NCBI GenBank assembly: GCA_963725655.1
Contig: CAVRYY010000002.1
Span: 124,001-188,000, forward strand
Direction: 5' to 3'
DNA length: 64,000 nt
DNA from: CAVRXT01 sp963725655
GTDB lineage: Bacteria > Acidobacteriota > Terriglobia > Acidiferrales > UBA7541
Shown: piece after piece, positions 35,910 through 43,694 of the stretch
How the letters are laid out: the number at the start of each line of letters is the position of its first letter
Position numbering within the stretch: the stretch's first letter is position 1
Translations under genes and position numbers: made by a program
The notes under the pieces: generated by a model
What the model saw: only the letters and a program-made list of their open reading frames with translations
Database searches by the model: none
Told to the model about the DNA's origin: nothing

Positions 35910-36725
35910 ATGCATCCCATCCTCGTCCATGCAGGCGTCTTCACGATTTATACCTACGGGGTTCTGGTCGCCACCGGCGTGTTGCTGGCGCTGTGGTATG
36001 CCCGCATGCAAGCGCCGCGCGCGGGTCTGGATCCCGACCGCGTCTGGAATCTCGGCATTTACATCGTCCTCGCCGCGATCGTAATCGCCAAAGTGTGGTA
36101 CGTCCTCAGCGATTTGTCTTATTACCGCGAGCATCCCAGCGAGATTTTCGGCTGGTCTACCTTGCAATCGGGGGGCACTTTCTACGGCGGTGTGCTCGGC
36201 GGTATCGGCTTCGCTCTCATTTACATGTGGGTGCAGAAAATTCCGGCGCTCCCGCTTTTTGACACCTATGCCTTCGCTTTGCCGCTGGGCCACGCCATTG
36301 GCAGGGTGGGCTGCTTCATGGCCGGCTGCTGCTACGGCAAGCCCACCACTCTGCCCTGGGGCGTCACCTTCACCAGCGAAGCCGCCGAGCGCCTGGTCGG
36401 CACCCCGCTGGATATCCCGCTGCACCCCACGCAGCTCTACGAAGCAGCCGTAGAATTTCTGAATTTTCTGATTCTGATCTGGCTCGGCCGCCGCCAAACT
36501 TTTCGCGGACAAATTATGGGCACCTACCTGTTGCTGTACGGTTTCGAGCGCGGCACCATCGAATTTTTCCGCGGCGATCCCGGCCGCACCTTGATGTTCC
36601 ACAACTCCGTCTCACTGATGCAATTGGTCAGCGTAGCCCTGATTTGCACCGGAACAGTGTTATGGTGGCGTGGGCTCAGCAATCGCGCCCCGCTCCCAGC
36701 GCCGCAGATGTCCCGCGCCCGCTAA
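35910..36725 (+). CDS. lgt: Prolipoprotein diacylglyceryl transferase
   Basis: A 271-residue multi-pass inner-membrane enzyme that transfers diacylglycerol from phosphatidylglycerol to the lipobox cysteine. The signature HAIGRVGCFMAGCCYGKPT contains the essential His and Arg, followed by LHPTQLYEA and YGFERGTIEFFRGDPGR. The start has GAGGAGAA upstream. Last gene of the ileS-lspA-lgt unit; a stem-loop repeat lies 52 bp downstream. Confidence 0.95.
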   Translation: MHPILVHAGVFTIYTYGVLVATGVLLALWYARMQAPRAGLDPDRVWNLGIYIVLAAIVIAKVWYVLSDLSYYREHPSEIFGWSTLQSGGTFYGGVLGGIGFALIYMWVQKIPALPLFDTYAFALPLGHAIGRVGCFMAGCCYGKPTTLPWGVTFTSEAAERLVGTPLDIPLHPTQLYEAAVEFLNFLILIWLGRRQTFRGQIMGTYLLLYGFERGTIEFFRGDPGRTLMFHNSVSLMQLVSVALICTGTVLWWRGLSNRAPLPAPQMSRAR

Positions 36726-36776
36726 CGACTTTGACTGGCGGTTCTTTGGTTTTACGGTCTTTGCTTTTCCGGGTGC

Positions 36777-36807
36777 CCCACTCTTCCCTGGTTTTGGGAA
36801 GGGTGGG
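36777..36807. repeat. Intergenic stem-loop repeat, copy B
   Basis: CCCACTCTTCCC pairs with GGGAAGGGTGGG (one G-T) around a 7-base loop. It closely matches copy A at 25307-25337, including flanking CCGGGTG. It lies between lgt and rluD. Confidence 0.78.
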
Positions 36808-36852
36808 CGTTTAGATCTCCCCCGCGCAGCGCTCGTTTGAAACTGAATATCC

Positions 36853-37857
36853 ATGGACCAGTCCACGTCCCAACTCGAGTTCGTAGTCCCCGACGATCAG
36901 GAAGGAACGCGTCTCGACCGTTACCTCGCCGACCAGCTCCCGCAACTCAGCCGCGTTCGCGTCCAGGAATTGATGGACGAAGGCCGCGTCCTGGTGGAAG
37001 GCACTCCAAGAAAACCCTCCTACCGTGTAGTAGCGGGCGAGTCCATCGCCATCGACATCCCGGAAGCAATCGAATCCGTCCTGGAACCCGAAGACCTCCC
37101 GTTGACCATCCTCTATCAAGACGATCAGATCGTCGTAGTCGATAAGCCCGCCGGCATGATCGTGCACCCCGGAGCAGGCGAAACTACCGGCACCCTCGCC
37201 GCCGCGCTCCTCTATAAATTCGGGGGCCTGGCCAGACTTTCCGACATCGGCGGCCCGCTGCGCCCCGGCATCGTTCATCGCCTCGACAAAGGCACGTCCG
37301 GCGCGCTGATCGTGGCCCTCACCAATCAAGCTCACTTGCAACTCATCGAGCAATTTGCCGAACGCGAAATCGAGAAGACCTACGTTGCTCTCCTGCACGG
37401 AAATATAAAAGGCGACGCCGGACGCATCGAGCTTCCCGTGGCCCGCGACCTTCGCCGCCGCGGACGTATGACCGCCCGCCGCCGCGATGGCCGCCCCGCG
37501 CGCACCGACTGGTCAGTCCAAATGCGCTTGCCCGGATTTACTCTGGTTTCCGCGGGTCTGCACACCGGCCGCACCCATCAGCTGCGCGTGCACTTTTCCT
37601 CCCAGGGAAATCCAGTCGTCGGAGATACACTCTACGGTGCCCCGCACCTGCCCCACTCCGGCGGCCAAATCGTTGGGCCTCTCGGCCGTAATTTCCTGCA
37701 TGCCGCGCACCTTCGTTTCATGCATCCAATCACCCAGGTTCCTATCGAAGCGCGCGCGAAATTGCCCGCCGAACTGGTCGCGTATGCTCGCGAACTTGCC
37801 CGCCTCGCTCCCGCCGCCCCCGGCGCAATTGACGCTGCCCTTCGCGAGTACCTATAA
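36853..37857 (+). CDS. rluD: RluD-family 23S rRNA pseudouridine synthase
   Basis: A 334-residue RNA-modifying enzyme. An S4 RNA-binding domain fills the first 80 residues (LPQLSRVRVQELMDEGRVLV). The catalytic block HRLDKGTSGALIVA contains the essential aspartate, and LRVHFSSQGNPVVGDTLYG and the earlier TYVALLHG are typical of the RluA/RluD group. The S4 domain and length favour RluD over RluA. The following VWA gene begins 7 bp downstream. Confidence 0.9.
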   Translation: MDQSTSQLEFVVPDDQEGTRLDRYLADQLPQLSRVRVQELMDEGRVLVEGTPRKPSYRVVAGESIAIDIPEAIESVLEPEDLPLTILYQDDQIVVVDKPAGMIVHPGAGETTGTLAAALLYKFGGLARLSDIGGPLRPGIVHRLDKGTSGALIVALTNQAHLQLIEQFAEREIEKTYVALLHGNIKGDAGRIELPVARDLRRRGRMTARRRDGRPARTDWSVQMRLPGFTLVSAGLHTGRTHQLRVHFSSQGNPVVGDTLYGAPHLPHSGGQIVGPLGRNFLHAAHLRFMHPITQVPIEARAKLPAELVAYARELARLAPAAPGAIDAALREYL

Positions 37858-37864
37858 TCGAGCC

Positions 37865-38965
37865 GTGCCCAAAGTCTTTCGAAACGTGGTGTGGGTCTGC
37901 CTGGCCGGAGCTCTGATATTTTTCGCCGGCATACGCCCCGCGTCTTCGCAATCACCCGTCGCGCCGCCGCCCGCGGACGGCGCCCAGACCCAAACCACGC
38001 CGCGGTCCAACGCGCCGCAGAACCCGTCCGCGCCATCGAACCCGCCAAGCCCCGTCAAGCCGACCCCGGTGATTTCGATCACCACCGGGGCGGTCCACTT
38101 GGTCGCCACCGTTGCCGACCGCCATCACAACCTCATCACCGACCTCGACCAGAGTGATTTCAAGGTTTACGAAGACGACCAGCCGCAAAAAATCAGTTTC
38201 TTTGGACGGGAGACCAATCTCCCTCTCCGCATCGCCGTCCTTCTCGACACTTCCAACAGCATTCGTCCCCGCCTCAAGTTCGAGCAGGAAGCCGCCATCG
38301 ATTTCCTCAGCAGCGTCATTCGCCGCGGCAAGGATCAGGCCTTTCTGATGACCTTCGACAACGAACCCGAAGTCATCCAGGACTACACCGACAACGTCGA
38401 TACTCTCAGCCGCGCTATCGAATCACAGCGCGCTGGCGGCGGCACCGCTTTGCGCGATGCCCTCTACGCTGCCACCGCAAAATTGGTCAAAGCCCCCCTG
38501 CCGCCTCCCCCGGAACTTCAAATCCGCCGTGTGATGGTGGTGATTAGCGATGGCGATGACAATCTCAGTGACCGCTCGAAAAGCGAAACTCTCGAGGCCG
38601 TGGAACGCGGGGAAGTAGCCATCTACTCCATCAGCACCAGCACCGATTGGCTCGCCGTAGATACCGATCAGCCCAAGAAATACTTAAAGACCCCCGGCGA
38701 TCAGGTTCTTGAGGAATTTGCGGAACTATCCGGCGGGAGGGTCTTCTTCCCTTACAAATTGGATGATCTGGAGGAATCGTTTCAGGACATCGGCGCCGAA
38801 TTGCGCAGCCAGTATTTCGTGGCCTACGCGCCCAGCAATCCCGACTTCAACGGTCGCTTTCGAAAAATTCGAGTCGAGGTGGACCGCAAAGGCCTTACCG
38901 TTCGCACCCGCAAAGGCTACTTCGCGGTCGCTCCTGGTTCGTCGCCCGGCCCCACCGGGCAGTAG
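37865..38965 (+). CDS. Exported VWA protein, VWFA-related Acidobacterial domain
   Basis: A 366-residue protein beginning at GTG 37865, with a signal peptide (NVVWVCLAGALIFFAGIRPASS), a Pro-rich linker, a beta-domain (AVHLVATVADRHHNLITDL) and a von Willebrand A domain. The metal-ion site is intact: Asp-Thr-Ser-Asn-Ser in LLDTSNS, and an acidic loop VISDGDDN. The C-terminal segment SQYFVAYAPSNPDFNGRFRKI is the hallmark of this acidobacterial family. The role is unknown; VWA domains usually bind proteins through a metal ion. One of three homologues in 3.6 kb. Confidence 0.88.
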   Translation: MPKVFRNVVWVCLAGALIFFAGIRPASSQSPVAPPPADGAQTQTTPRSNAPQNPSAPSNPPSPVKPTPVISITTGAVHLVATVADRHHNLITDLDQSDFKVYEDDQPQKISFFGRETNLPLRIAVLLDTSNSIRPRLKFEQEAAIDFLSSVIRRGKDQAFLMTFDNEPEVIQDYTDNVDTLSRAIESQRAGGGTALRDALYAATAKLVKAPLPPPPELQIRRVMVVISDGDDNLSDRSKSETLEAVERGEVAIYSISTSTDWLAVDTDQPKKYLKTPGDQVLEEFAELSGGRVFFPYKLDDLEESFQDIGAELRSQYFVAYAPSNPDFNGRFRKIRVEVDRKGLTVRTRKGYFAVAPGSSPGPTGQ

Positions 38966-39020
38966 CCACCTCACTCGGTTTCCCGAGCCTCAATTTTTCC
39001 GGCTTATTACGGACGCGCAG

Positions 39021-40076
39021 CTAGTGCCGCGGCGCGTAGTAGCCCTTACGGGCCAATACCTTAAACTCGCTCTTGGTGGTTTCCACCTTGATCTTGCGGA
39101 ACGTACCGTCGCGCTTCTCGTTGGTCGGGTAGTAGCCCAGCACGTACTGCTGTCGCAGCTCTTGCGATATCTCCTCGAACGCCTGCTCCAGGTGGCCCTC
39201 GCTGTGCACTTCGATTACCCGGCCTCCGGTATCTTCCGTCATCCGCCGGGCCACTGACGCGCCGCTGTTGAAGCCCATGCCATATCCAAACCCCATGTGC
39301 CGTTCCGTGACCAGAATAATGTGAATCACCGCGTCGGCACGCTGCGCCGCTTCGATCGCATCGCCGGCCTTCAACTTGCTGCCGTTGTCTTCCGCGTCGG
39401 TTAACACGATCACCGCTTTGCGTCCCGCCTGATCGCGCAGTTCGTCATGGCACGCCAGATAGACTGCGTCGTAGAACACCGTGCCCACGTTGCCGGGATC
39501 GATCGTCGGCGCCGTGCCGCCTCCGCCCATCGCCGCGTTAATCTGCGTCTTGCGCAGCGCGCGCTCCAGAATGTCGGTATCTTCGGTGAAATCCGCCAGC
39601 AGTGTAGGGTCCAGGTCGAAGCTCATCACCAACGCCAGGTCCTTCTTCCGCATCACCGTATGCACGAAGCGCGAACCCGCGTCTTGCTCCGCTCCCAGCA
39701 TGTTCTGTTCGCTTCCGCTGGTATCGATCAGCATGGCCAGCGTTATCGGCATATCCACTTCTTTGTTAAAAAACGCTACCTTCTGCTCCACACCGTCCTC
39801 ATAAATCTTGAACTCATCCTTAGTCAGATTGTTCACGAACGAATGGTGGCTGTCGCGAACCGTCGCGAATAGCTGGACCACGTTCACCACCGCCTTGATC
39901 GGCCCATTCCCTTGGGCCTGCTGTGCCTGCGGCACCTGCGCCCCACCCGCTCCGTCCTGGGCGGTTGCAGAGCCAGGTGCGGCGTGCGCACGGTGGGCCG
40001 GTATCAGCAAAGAACCGCACAGCCCAGCAAAAAGCGCCAGGGCCAACAGACCGGCGCGAAGATTCGTTGAACGCAT
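39021..40076 (-). CDS. Exported VWA protein, VWFA-related Acidobacterial domain
   Basis: A 351-residue homologue of the preceding gene on the opposite strand. A signal peptide (LRAGLLALALFAGLCGSLL) and an Ala/Gln/Gly-rich linker lead to AVVNVVQLFATVRDSHHSFV and a VWA domain with an intact metal site (LIDTSGS; VLTDAEDN). The C-terminus QQYVLGYYPTNEKRDGTFRKI matches the family. ATG 40076 has AGGGGGGA six bases upstream, a very strong ribosome site, so I prefer it to the longer frame starting at 40193. It is divergent from the third VWA gene, with 116 bp between the starts. Confidence 0.88.
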   Translation of the reverse strand: MRSTNLRAGLLALALFAGLCGSLLIPAHRAHAAPGSATAQDGAGGAQVPQAQQAQGNGPIKAVVNVVQLFATVRDSHHSFVNNLTKDEFKIYEDGVEQKVAFFNKEVDMPITLAMLIDTSGSEQNMLGAEQDAGSRFVHTVMRKKDLALVMSFDLDPTLLADFTEDTDILERALRKTQINAAMGGGGTAPTIDPGNVGTVFYDAVYLACHDELRDQAGRKAVIVLTDAEDNGSKLKAGDAIEAAQRADAVIHIILVTERHMGFGYGMGFNSGASVARRMTEDTGGRVIEVHSEGHLEQAFEEISQELRQQYVLGYYPTNEKRDGTFRKIKVETTKSEFKVLARKGYYAPRH

Positions 40077-40192
40077 TATATAATCCCCCCTGAATAGCCT
40101 ATCGAATGCTTCGATGCAATTTTTTGGCCCGGCGATGCGTCGTATCTGTGCGGGCTTACCCGAAAGCAGCCGAGTGGCCCCGAGGAGCATCA

Positions 40193-41452
40193 ATGGCTAA
40201 AGATAGCATGCAAACATTACTGGCAGTTGTTCTCTCCGTGCTCCTGATCGCCGCACCGGCCATTTGGGCCCCAGCCCTTTGGGCCCAGGACCAGCAAACC
40301 TCGCCGCCACCCGCCCAGGCTCCTGATTCCAAGAAGACTCCGCCCCCGGATCCCAAGCTCAGTTCGCCTCCGAATCCCAATGACTTGCCCGATCCCGACG
40401 AGCTCATGCCTCCGGACGCCAGGCAAAAACCGGCGGACCAACAGCCTGACCAGCCCGCTCAGCAGCCCGGCCAAGCCGGTGCCGCGCCCGCCCAAGGCGC
40501 CACCAATCCAACCCCGGCACAAAAGCGCGCCCAGGCTCCCATCGCCGTGCAGACCAACCTGGTTCTCGTTCCGGTAACCGTCAAGGATTCAGCCGGCAAC
40601 ATCGTGGGTGACCTCCGCAAGGAAGATTTCCGCATCTTTCAGGACGGCGCCGAAGTGCCCGTCGGCTTTTTCTCCTCCGATGCATTTCCGCTCTCCGCGG
40701 TTATCCTCCTCGATAACGATCTCTCCACCAAGCCGGCCGAGCAGGTGCAGAAAAGTATCGAGAGCATCAGCGCGGCCTTCGGGCCTAACGATGAAGCCGC
40801 CATCATGGCCTACGACCAATATCCCGAAATGCTGCAGGACTTCACCTTCAACAACGACGCTCTTTTCGCCAAACTCAAACACACCACCCTCGGTTCCTCC
40901 ATGCCCGTCGATGACGAAGGGCCGATGACCTCCGGTCCGGTAATCAACGGGCAATCCCAGGAGACCGGCGTGCATCCGCGGTGGCACGGCCACGAAACCA
41001 CCAAATGCATGGACGACGCCGTCTACGCCGCCGCTAAGGCCCTCGCCCCGCGCGGGCGCAACCGCCGCAAGATTGTTTTTCTGGTAGCCGACGGTACCAA
41101 CTCCCGCCACAACAAGGTGGCCTTCGATACCGTTGTGCAGTATCTGCTGAAGTCCGACATCCTGGTCTATACCATCTCGGTGGGCAACGCCCTGCTGAAA
41201 CACGAGACCAGCCGCCTGGTGAAATACCCCAACGAAACCGGTGGCGATTCCTACTACGCAGGCAAGCAGCGCGATCTGGAGCGTGCCTACTCCACCCTAA
41301 CCGAAGAGGCCCGCAACGAATACACCATCACTTTCACCCCCAAGCCCAACAAAACCCCCGATGGCTACCACACCATAGAAATAAGAGTAGAACGCCCCGG
41401 CCTCCACGTCCTGGCCCGCGAAGGCTACTTCGACCAATCCCTCCAGCCCTGA
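40193..41452 (+). CDS. Exported VWA-like protein with altered metal site
   Basis: A 419-residue member of the same acidobacterial family, starting at ATG 40193 after GAGGAG. The signal peptide (QTLLAVVLSVLLIAAPAIW) is followed by about 85 residues of Pro/Gln/Ala-rich linker, then VLVPVTVKDSAGNIVGDL and the VWA fold. The metal-ion motif, normally Asp-x-Ser-x-Ser, reads Asp-Asn-Asp-Leu-Ser (LLDNDLS), and the second acidic loop is VADGTNS rather than SDGDDN. The C-terminus ARNEYTITFTPKPNKTPDGYHTI is the family's. Metal binding may be weakened or changed compared with the two neighbours. Confidence 0.85.
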   Translation: MAKDSMQTLLAVVLSVLLIAAPAIWAPALWAQDQQTSPPPAQAPDSKKTPPPDPKLSSPPNPNDLPDPDELMPPDARQKPADQQPDQPAQQPGQAGAAPAQGATNPTPAQKRAQAPIAVQTNLVLVPVTVKDSAGNIVGDLRKEDFRIFQDGAEVPVGFFSSDAFPLSAVILLDNDLSTKPAEQVQKSIESISAAFGPNDEAAIMAYDQYPEMLQDFTFNNDALFAKLKHTTLGSSMPVDDEGPMTSGPVINGQSQETGVHPRWHGHETTKCMDDAVYAAAKALAPRGRNRRKIVFLVADGTNSRHNKVAFDTVVQYLLKSDILVYTISVGNALLKHETSRLVKYPNETGGDSYYAGKQRDLERAYSTLTEEARNEYTITFTPKPNKTPDGYHTIEIRVERPGLHVLAREGYFDQSLQP

Positions 41453-41456
41453 GGGC

Positions 41457-41638
41457 GCAGTGTTTTTGCCTATTTCTTGAACGCGCTTCCGGAAGGGTAG
41501 TGTTTTGCCGTATTTGTTGAAGCTGGTTCCGAAGGAAAGCGTCTTGCCTTGTCTGTTGAAGCTGGTTCCGGAAGGGAAGTGCTTTGCCTTTTAAGTTGAA
41601 GTCGGTTCGGGGAAGGGTAGTGTTTTGCTTTATTTTTT
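41457..41638. repeat. Tandem repeat, about 40-bp unit, 4-5 copies
   Basis: Imperfect units beginning TTGAA recur at 41477, 41517, 41556 and 41596 (spacing 40, 39 and 40 bases), with a partial unit before them. Each has a TTCCGGAAGGG-like core and a GTGTTTTGCC-like tail. It lies between a VWA gene and a serine hydrolase gene. A minus-strand open frame of 99 codons through it is explained by the repeat. Confidence 0.8.
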
Positions 41639-41650
41639 TGCAGGTGGGTG

Positions 41651-41677
41651 CCCCACACGTCGGGTTTACGTGTGGGG
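41651..41677. repeat. Intergenic stem-loop repeat, CCCCACACGT type
   Basis: A perfect 10-bp stem, CCCCACACGT with ACGTGTGGGG, around a 7-base loop. Flanked by GGTGGGTG on the left and TTTTGACTT on the right, as in the copies near 47.0 and 49.5 kb. Confidence 0.82.
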
Positions 41678-41770
41678 TTTTGACTTACGGTTCGACGGTT
41701 ATACGCCGTTGTCTTTCCGTGCGTTCCACTCTTCACAAGTTTTGGACCGCAGGCCATCCCGACGCTCACA

Positions 41771-43126
41771 TCACATCCGCGGATTCACCAGCGCCTGGTA
41801 AACCACCGGATGCGACAGCCCATGCACATTCGGCCGCTTGTGATCCAGAAACCGCTGCGTCATGCCGACAAAAATCAGGTCGTTGGTCGGATCCACCCAA
41901 AACCACGTATCCGCCGCGCCCTCCCAAAAGAAAGTCCCCTTGCCAACAATTTCGTTGGCCAGCAGCGGATCCGAATACACCGCGCAATCGTAGCCCCACC
42001 CCGCGCCCGGCCGCGTCACGTCTCCGCCCGTAGAAAAATCTCCCACCATCAGGCTGGGAGCCAGGTGGTTTGCAGTCATGAGCTGCACCGTACCCGGCGC
42101 CAGGATGCGCACGCCGTCCAGCTCGCCGCCATTCAACAACATCTGCGAGAACCGCAGGTAGTCCTCTGCGGTAGAGACCATCCCCCCGCCACCAGAAGGC
42201 TGGGTTGGCTGCGTCGCGTAGTCGCTCAGCGCCTTTTCGCCCTTCGGAAACAGTTCCAGCTCCCCCGCATCGTTTCCCTGATACATCGTGGCAAACCGGT
42301 TGCGCTTCTCGGCGGGCACAAAAAAGCCGGTGTCCTTCATACCCAGCGGCCCGAAAATGCGTTGCTGCTCGAAATCCGGCAGCGATTGCCCCGACAATTT
42401 CTCAATGATGTAACCCTGGATATCCATGGCTACGCTGTAGACCCAGCGGGTCCCGGGCTGATACAGCAACGGGATCTTCACCAACTTGTTGATCATGTCC
42501 TGCAGGGTGTCCTCTCCGTTGTGCAGCACCTTCTGGTCAACGTACATCTTGTCCACCGAAGTCTTCCCGAATATCCCGTAAGTAAATCCCGCGGTGTGGG
42601 TCATCAACTCTTGCATTGTCGGCGGATGCACCGGATCTTCCAAAATCATGTTCCCGTTCGAATCGTTGCCCTTAAACACCTTCAATTGCGAGAACTCCGG
42701 AATCAATTTTGAGATCGGATCCGCCGGACGCCATTTGCCCTCCTCGTACAACATCATCATGGCCACCCCGGTCACCGGCTTGCTCATCGAGTAGATCCGG
42801 AAGATCGTGTCCTTGGTCATCGGCGCCCCGCTAGCGAGGTCCTTCACGCCATAAGTCCGCTCTTCCGCCACCTTCCCGTGCCGCGCCAGCAGCGTCACCA
42901 CCCCCGGCAGCTGCTTCTCGTCCACCAACTGCTGGATCACCGCATGCAGCCGCCCCAGCCGCTCCGAAGAAAACCCCAGCGCCTCCGGCTTGCTCTCCAC
43001 AATCTCGGCAGCCTTCTTGCCTGCCTGCTGCGCCGCGATCAAATCCCCGCCGGCCACAAACGCGAGCCCACCCACCAGTCCAGCAAGCACCAACAACTCG
43101 AAGCGCGAGCGAATTGTATGTCTCAT
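41771..43126 (-). CDS. Exported serine hydrolase, beta-lactamase/class C esterase family
   Basis: A 451-residue protein with a signal peptide (LLVLAGLVGGLAFVAGG). The nucleophile motif is Ser-Met-Ser-Lys in RIYSMSKPVTGVAMM; the Tyr motif is WVYSVAMD, with Tyr-Ser rather than the Tyr-x-Asn of true beta-lactamases; and a late WEGAADTWFWVDP block is typical of EstB-like esterases. So an esterase or D-peptide hydrolase is more likely than a beta-lactamase. ATG 43126 opens the signal peptide and follows GGACTGGAA; the frame to 43261 is not supported. Confidence 0.85.
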   Translation of the reverse strand: MRHTIRSRFELLVLAGLVGGLAFVAGGDLIAAQQAGKKAAEIVESKPEALGFSSERLGRLHAVIQQLVDEKQLPGVVTLLARHGKVAEERTYGVKDLASGAPMTKDTIFRIYSMSKPVTGVAMMMLYEEGKWRPADPISKLIPEFSQLKVFKGNDSNGNMILEDPVHPPTMQELMTHTAGFTYGIFGKTSVDKMYVDQKVLHNGEDTLQDMINKLVKIPLLYQPGTRWVYSVAMDIQGYIIEKLSGQSLPDFEQQRIFGPLGMKDTGFFVPAEKRNRFATMYQGNDAGELELFPKGEKALSDYATQPTQPSGGGGMVSTAEDYLRFSQMLLNGGELDGVRILAPGTVQLMTANHLAPSLMVGDFSTGGDVTRPGAGWGYDCAVYSDPLLANEIVGKGTFFWEGAADTWFWVDPTNDLIFVGMTQRFLDHKRPNVHGLSHPVVYQALVNPRM

Positions 43127-43694
43127 TTTTTCCAGTCCCAATTTGGTTTCCAAAACCCAGGCACTGCGCATCGTACCCGCGTCTTGCCCGGCCCACAAAG
43201 AGATTTCCAGCGCCCGACTCCGGCGACCGTACCGCGATCTTAGCCACCTACCGCTCGACACACCCGGTCGGCCCGGTCCTGGTTGCCAATTCGATAGCTG
43301 CGCATTACACTTCCGCTAATTTCTATGGCAGGTATCAAGAACTTATGGTTCCGCCGGCTACTCCCCGTCACCCAGCTGCTGCTCTGTGCCGTGCTCCTGT
43401 GGCCATTCCGAAGTTTGTGTGTATTTGAACTTCGCTCCGCCGTCCACTCTCGCTCGCTAACCCGATTTGATCAACGGATCCAAGCATGCGCTCGGAGTCG
43501 ACGATTCCTTGGCGTCTAGAGCTGACCGGCTGCATCATGTGGAGGCGCACTGGCAGCCTCAACGATCGTAGCCCGCATAGCCCAGTGGCGGATCAACAAA
43601 CGAATCAAACCAGAAACGGCCGCCCAAACGATCCCAGCCCAGCCTTGAGAGAATCTCTTTGCCTTTGGTTTTTTTTGGCGCCCCGTGCGAACGG
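43127..43694. other. Gene-poor spacer with a possible membrane-protein remnant
   Basis: No well-supported gene is seen in these 568 bases. A plus-strand frame at 43325-43519 (64 codons, beginning MAGIKNLWFRRLLPVTQL) has one hydrophobic segment and could be a shortened membrane protein, but it has no ribosome site and stops early. I do not call it as a gene. Confidence 0.4.

Noticed and set aside
41470..41769. 99-codon minus-strand frame through the tandem repeat
   Set aside because: Its sequence is the repeat unit read as protein; no ribosome site or domain.
43325..43519. 64-codon frame with one hydrophobic segment
   Set aside because: No ribosome site and no family; kept only as a remark in the spacer entry.
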